A DNA stretch of 35,783 nucleotides from Deltaproteobacteria bacterium HGW-Deltaproteobacteria-14 (GTDB lineage: Bacteria > Myxococcota_A > UBA9042 > PHBI01), in the NCBI GenBank assembly GCA_002841945.1, contig PHBI01000056.1, forward strand, positions 1 through 35,783. The letters run 5' to 3'. The translations under genes were made by a program, and so were the position numbers. Under the pieces are notes generated by a model, which saw nothing but the letters and a program-made list of their open reading frames with translations, was not told where the DNA came from and ran no database searches. Positions 32,720 through 35,783 of this stretch are shown here, piece by piece (position 1 is the stretch's first letter; every line of letters begins with the position of its first letter).

Positions 32720-34710
32720 ACCCCGCCGCTGCGCTCATCGGACGGAGGACGTCCCGCCCGCCCCGGGTCGCGGCCCTGCTCACGGGCCTCCTCGTGGCCG
32801 CGTGTGGCGGGGGCGCGACCGAGTCGACGGACACGGTCGCGCCCATCGACGTCCCCGTCGCCGACGGCGACGTCACCGCAGGCCCGGTCCCGTGCGCCGA
32901 CCGTGACCCGCTGCGGCGCCCGCTGTTTGGGGATCTGCACGTCCACACCGCCCTGTCGCTCGACGCGAACCTCGAGGGCACGCGCCTGAGCCCGCGGGAC
33001 GCCTACCGCTTCGCCACCGGCGAGGAGGTCGGCCTGCCGCCGTACGACGCCGAGGGCCGCCCGGCGCGCACCCTGCGCCTCACCCGGCCGCTCGACTTCG
33101 CCGCGGTGACCGACCACGCCGAGTTCCTCGGGACCGTCTCGACCTGCACCACCCCCGGCGCGCCGGGCTACGACGACGCCCAGTGCGAGCTCATCCGCGA
33201 TCAGCCCGACGTCGCCTTCATCACCGTCAACGCCCTGCTCGCCTACAACGAGGACGCCGCGGTCTACCCCGAGGTCTGCGGCGACGACGGCGGCGCCTGC
33301 CGCGCCGCCGGGGAGGGCGCCTGGCAGGAGCTCAAGCAGGCCGCGGAGATGTTTCAGGATCCCACCGACGCCTGCACCTTCACCACCCTCATCGGCTACG
33401 AGTGGAGCGCCAACCCGGTCGCGGCCAACCTCCACCGCAACGTCATCTTCGCCAGCGACACCGTCCCCGCCTGGCCGACCGGCTACTTCGACGAGCCGCA
33501 CCCCGAGGGGCTGTGGCGGGCGCTGCGCGAGGGCTGCCTCGACGCCGGCACCGGCTGCGACGTCGTCGCCATCCCCCACAACTCGAACCTCTCGACCGGG
33601 CGCATGTTCACGGGGCTCGACGGCGCCGGGGCGCCCATCGACGCCGCGCGCGCCGAGGAGCAGGCGCGGCTCGAGCCGCTCGTCGAGATCACCCAGCACA
33701 AGGGCGCCTCGGAGTGCTGGCCCGGCAGCCCGGTCGCCGACGAGCAGTGCGGCTTCGAGAGCCTCCCGTACAACTCGCTGGCCGCCGCGAACCTCGACCG
33801 CCGCGCTGAGCCCGAGGCGCGCGACTTCGTCCGCGACGCGCTGATCGCCGGCCTCGGCCACGCCGACGCCCTCGGCGTCAACCCGTGGGCCTTCGGCTTC
33901 ATCGGCTCGACCGACACCCACCTCGGCACCTCGGGCGCCGTCTCCGAGGCGCGCTATCCGGGCCACGCCGGGGCCGGCCGCTCCGCCCGCGACGGCATCC
34001 CGCCCGGGCTCAGCGACGCCGTCGCCTTCAACCCCGGCGGCCTCGCCGGGGTCTGGGCCGAGGAGAACAGCCGCGCCGCCATCTTCGCGGCCATGAAGCG
34101 CAAGGAGACCTGGGGCACCAGCGGCCCGCGCGTCGTCGTGCGCTTCTTCGGCGGCTGGGGCTACCCCGACGACCTCTGCGCCGCGAGCGATCTCGTCGCC
34201 CGGGGCTACGCCGGGGGCGTCCCGATGGGCGGGAGCCTGCCGGCGGCGCCCGCGAACGCGGCGAACCCGACCGGCCCGACCTTCGTCGTGAGCGCCCTGC
34301 GCGACCCGGGCGCGCCCGGCGAGCCCGGGACGCCGCTCCAGCGGGTGCAGATCGTCAAGGGGTGGCGCGAGGGCGACACCCCGAAGGTCGCCGTCTTCGA
34401 CGTCGCCGGGGACGCGGACAACGGCGCCACCGTGGACGTGGCGACGTGTGAGACCGCGGGGCCCGGCGCCGACGCGCTGTGCGGCGTCTGGACGGACCCG
34501 GACTTCGACCCGGCGCAGCGCGCCTTCTACTACGCCCGGGTGCTCGAGAACCCGACCTGTCGCTGGTCCACAATGCAGTGCAACAGTCACGGCGTGGACT
34601 GCGATGTACCGGCCACGATTGGCGAAGGGCTCGAGGGTTGTTGCGATGCGAGATTTGAGCGCGTGATCCAGGAGCGCGCCTGGAGCTCGCCGATCTGGTT
34701 CGCGCCGTGA
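32707..34710 (+). CDS. DUF3604 lipoprotein (PHP-like metal-dependent fold)
   Basis: A 667-residue exported lipoprotein: signal LLTGLLVAAC (Cys33), then the DUF3604 domain. Metal-site-like motifs are LFGDLHVHTALSLDA (His78, His80), AAVTDHAEFLG (Asp136, His137), AIPHNSN and GSTDTHLG, the pattern of PHP-type phosphoesterases. The family's substrate is unknown to me. Length fits DUF3604 proteins (about 600-690). The C-terminal part has several Cys residues, probably disulfides, and its last 35 or so codons use more A/T-ending codons. Start ATG 32707 lies inside the previous gene (13-nt overlap); the stop overlaps the next GTG. Confidence 0.9.
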   Translation: MPRLNPAAALIGRRTSRPPRVAALLTGLLVAACGGGATESTDTVAPIDVPVADGDVTAGPVPCADRDPLRRPLFGDLHVHTALSLDANLEGTRLSPRDAYRFATGEEVGLPPYDAEGRPARTLRLTRPLDFAAVTDHAEFLGTVSTCTTPGAPGYDDAQCELIRDQPDVAFITVNALLAYNEDAAVYPEVCGDDGGACRAAGEGAWQELKQAAEMFQDPTDACTFTTLIGYEWSANPVAANLHRNVIFASDTVPAWPTGYFDEPHPEGLWRALREGCLDAGTGCDVVAIPHNSNLSTGRMFTGLDGAGAPIDAARAEEQARLEPLVEITQHKGASECWPGSPVADEQCGFESLPYNSLAAANLDRRAEPEARDFVRDALIAGLGHADALGVNPWAFGFIGSTDTHLGTSGAVSEARYPGHAGAGRSARDGIPPGLSDAVAFNPGGLAGVWAEENSRAAIFAAMKRKETWGTSGPRVVVRFFGGWGYPDDLCAASDLVARGYAGGVPMGGSLPAAPANAANPTGPTFVVSALRDPGAPGEPGTPLQRVQIVKGWREGDTPKVAVFDVAGDADNGATVDVATCETAGPGADALCGVWTDPDFDPAQRAFYYARVLENPTCRWSTMQCNSHGVDCDVPATIGEGLEGCCDARFERVIQERAWSSPIWFAP

Positions 34711-35612
34711 CCGCAGCCCCCACGCCCGCTCGGGCGTTGGTGCACTTCACGATCGTGGCCGCGGCGCTCTTCGTCGGAGACCGGCTGCTGGCGAGCGGCG
34801 GCGTGGCCAGCCGCCCGGCGCTGGTGGTCCGGGTGGCCGAGGGCGCGAGCGACGACGCGGTGCGGCGTGCGGTGGACGAGGCGGTGCTGGTCGACGTCGG
34901 GACGGCGCTCGGGTGGCCGGCGACGGACCCGTTCATCCGCGCCCGGCTGGTGGAGGGGCTGCGGTTCGCGCGGCCGGAGCTGGCCGCGCGTCCGGAGGCG
35001 GAGCTGGTAGGCGAGGCGCTGGCGCTGGGGATGGCCGAGCGCGACCCGGTGATCCGGCGGCGTCTGGCCGAGCGCGCCCTGCGCGAGGTGGATCGGCGCG
35101 CGCTGCGCGATCCGACCGAGGCGGAGCAGGCGGCGTGGTTCGCTTCGCACGCGGCGGACTACGAGCGCCCGGCGCGGGTGCGCTTCGCCCAGGTCTTCGT
35201 GTCTCGCGAGCGGCGGGGCGCGCGGGCCGACGCCGACGCGGTCGCGCTGCTGTCCCGGCTGCGCGCCGAGTCGCCGGCGCCGGACGAGGCCGCCCGGCTC
35301 GGGGACCCGCTGCTCATCGCCCGCGGGGTCGAGTCGGCCAACCTCGTGGACCTCGACAAGACCTACGGCGCGGGCTTCGGCCAGGCCCTGGCGGCGGCGC
35401 CGCTCGACACCTGGAGCGGCCCCTATCCGTCGTCCTACGGCCTCCACCTGGTGCGGGTCCTGGCCCACGTCCCGGCCCGCACCCCGACCCTCGCTCAGGT
35501 CCGCGCCGCCGTCCGCGGCGCCTGGCGCGCGGCCCACCGCGAGCAGGCCCGCGCCGCCCAGCTCGCGACCCTGCGCGCCGCGCGCGACGTCGTCGTCGAG
35601 CGCGTCCCATGA
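34707..35612 (+). CDS. Parvulin-like peptidyl-prolyl isomerase
   Basis: A 301-residue protein with one N-terminal transmembrane helix (about 10-28) and a periplasmic helical part (VLVDVGTALGWPATDPFIRARLVEGLRF) followed by a PpiC-type rotamase domain (RVRFAQVFVSRER, YGAGFGQALAAAPLDTWSGPYPSSYGLHLVRVLAHVP). The GPYPSSYGLHLVRV motif is the rotamase signature. It probably helps fold the exported proteins encoded just upstream. The GTG start overlaps the DUF3604 stop by 4 nt. I recall DUF3604 genes next to such foldases elsewhere, which supports a functional link. Confidence 0.85.
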   Translation: MTAAPTPARALVHFTIVAAALFVGDRLLASGGVASRPALVVRVAEGASDDAVRRAVDEAVLVDVGTALGWPATDPFIRARLVEGLRFARPELAARPEAELVGEALALGMAERDPVIRRRLAERALREVDRRALRDPTEAEQAAWFASHAADYERPARVRFAQVFVSRERRGARADADAVALLSRLRAESPAPDEAARLGDPLLIARGVESANLVDLDKTYGAGFGQALAAAPLDTWSGPYPSSYGLHLVRVLAHVPARTPTLAQVRAAVRGAWRAAHREQARAAQLATLRAARDVVVERVP

Positions 35613-35629
35613 TCAAATACGCTCGCTAC

Positions 35630-35725
35630 GGGGCGCCTCGGTGGAACGCCTCACACATCCCACCGCGGACTTCGCAAGCTCAGCCCGCGGCGGGAACCCT
35701 CTGTGTGAGGCGTTCCAGGCGCCCC
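35630..35725. repeat. Long imperfect palindrome after the foldase gene
   Basis: GGAACGCCTCACACA (35643-35657) and TGTGTGAGGCGTTCC (35702-35716) are perfect inverted copies; after a 4-nt bulge on the left the arms continue as GGGGCGCCT (35630-35638) and AGGCGCCCC (35717-35725), so 24 bp can pair. Inside, CCGCGG (35664-35669) and a second CCGCGG give a nested stem. It may be a terminator for the four-gene operon, a palindromic repeat element or a protein site. A further GC-rich hairpin follows to the window's end. Confidence 0.55.
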
Positions 35726-35783
35726 TGCGCTCGCTTCCCCCAACGCGCCTGCGGCGCGCCCCCGCTGGCGCGGGGGAGGTGTG

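Noticed and set aside
35609..35783. Open frame starting ATG in an ATGA overlap with the foldase stop and running off the window
   Set aside because: It runs through the long palindrome, has unusual composition and no recognisable protein; more likely non-coding.
1..35783. CRISPR arrays, tRNA/rRNA genes, transposases, phage or plasmid genes
   Set aside because: No regularly spaced repeats, tRNA-like cloverleaf, rRNA-like stretch or mobile-element protein could be recognised by reading.

Overview
The window is a very GC-rich bacterial chromosome segment, with G or C in nearly every third codon position, tightly packed and carrying many lipoproteins, TPR proteins, a kinase-like protein and sigma-54 promoters. 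This suits a delta-proteobacterium in the broad sense, most likely a member of the Myxococcota. That assignment is an inference from gene content and style; no rRNA or marker phylogeny was available. I see no tRNA, rRNA, CRISPR array, transposase or phage gene.

Layout. (1) 175-8564, minus strand: a complete cbb3-type cytochrome c oxidase operon in the order ccoI-ccoS-ccoNO(fused)-ccoQ-ccoP-ccoG-ccoH-like-TauE/SafE, with most junctions overlapping. (2) 8565-8879: a divergent control region with a full-consensus sigma-54 promoter facing each way (toward ccoI and toward hemN), a near-perfect 26-bp palindrome and an 18-bp dyad. (3) 8880-11496, plus: hemN (anaerobic haem synthesis), then an AmmeMemoRadiSam-type radical SAM enzyme. 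(4) 11605-13197, minus: a membrane-anchored alkaline-phosphatase-superfamily enzyme, divergent from an S9A prolyl oligopeptidase lipoprotein (13355-15685). (5) 15723-16819, minus: a 65-residue lipoprotein behind a third full-consensus sigma-54 promoter with an IHF-like site and an upstream repeat cluster, then a protein-kinase-like pseudokinase. (6) 16913-18709, minus: lepA; divergent from it a run of plus-strand genes: a TPR protein, a DUF3142 lipoprotein carrying an unusual in-frame hairpin-rich segment, a large secreted protein, an S9 acyl-peptidase and an MFS transporter (to 26991). (7) 27187-31251, minus: a PAS hybrid histidine kinase coupled to a FIST sensor protein, and a methyltransferase. 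(8) 31326-35612, plus: four overlapping genes for envelope proteins (barrel-like protein, lipoprotein, DUF3604 lipoprotein, parvulin-like foldase), followed by a long inverted repeat at the window edge.

How it works together. The cbb3 oxidase supports respiration at low oxygen; CcoI/CcoS/CcoG/CcoH and the TauE/SafE-like protein serve copper delivery and assembly, and HemN supplies haem without oxygen. Their shared divergent control region with two sigma-54 promoters suggests that an enhancer-binding activator, rather than the usual FNR/FixK protein, switches both on together. That is the most notable regulatory proposal here. The second is the isolated sigma-54/IHF/enhancer arrangement before the tiny lipoprotein. 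The third is the 180-bp in-frame segment in the DUF3142 gene, which looks like a palindromic element that has become coding.
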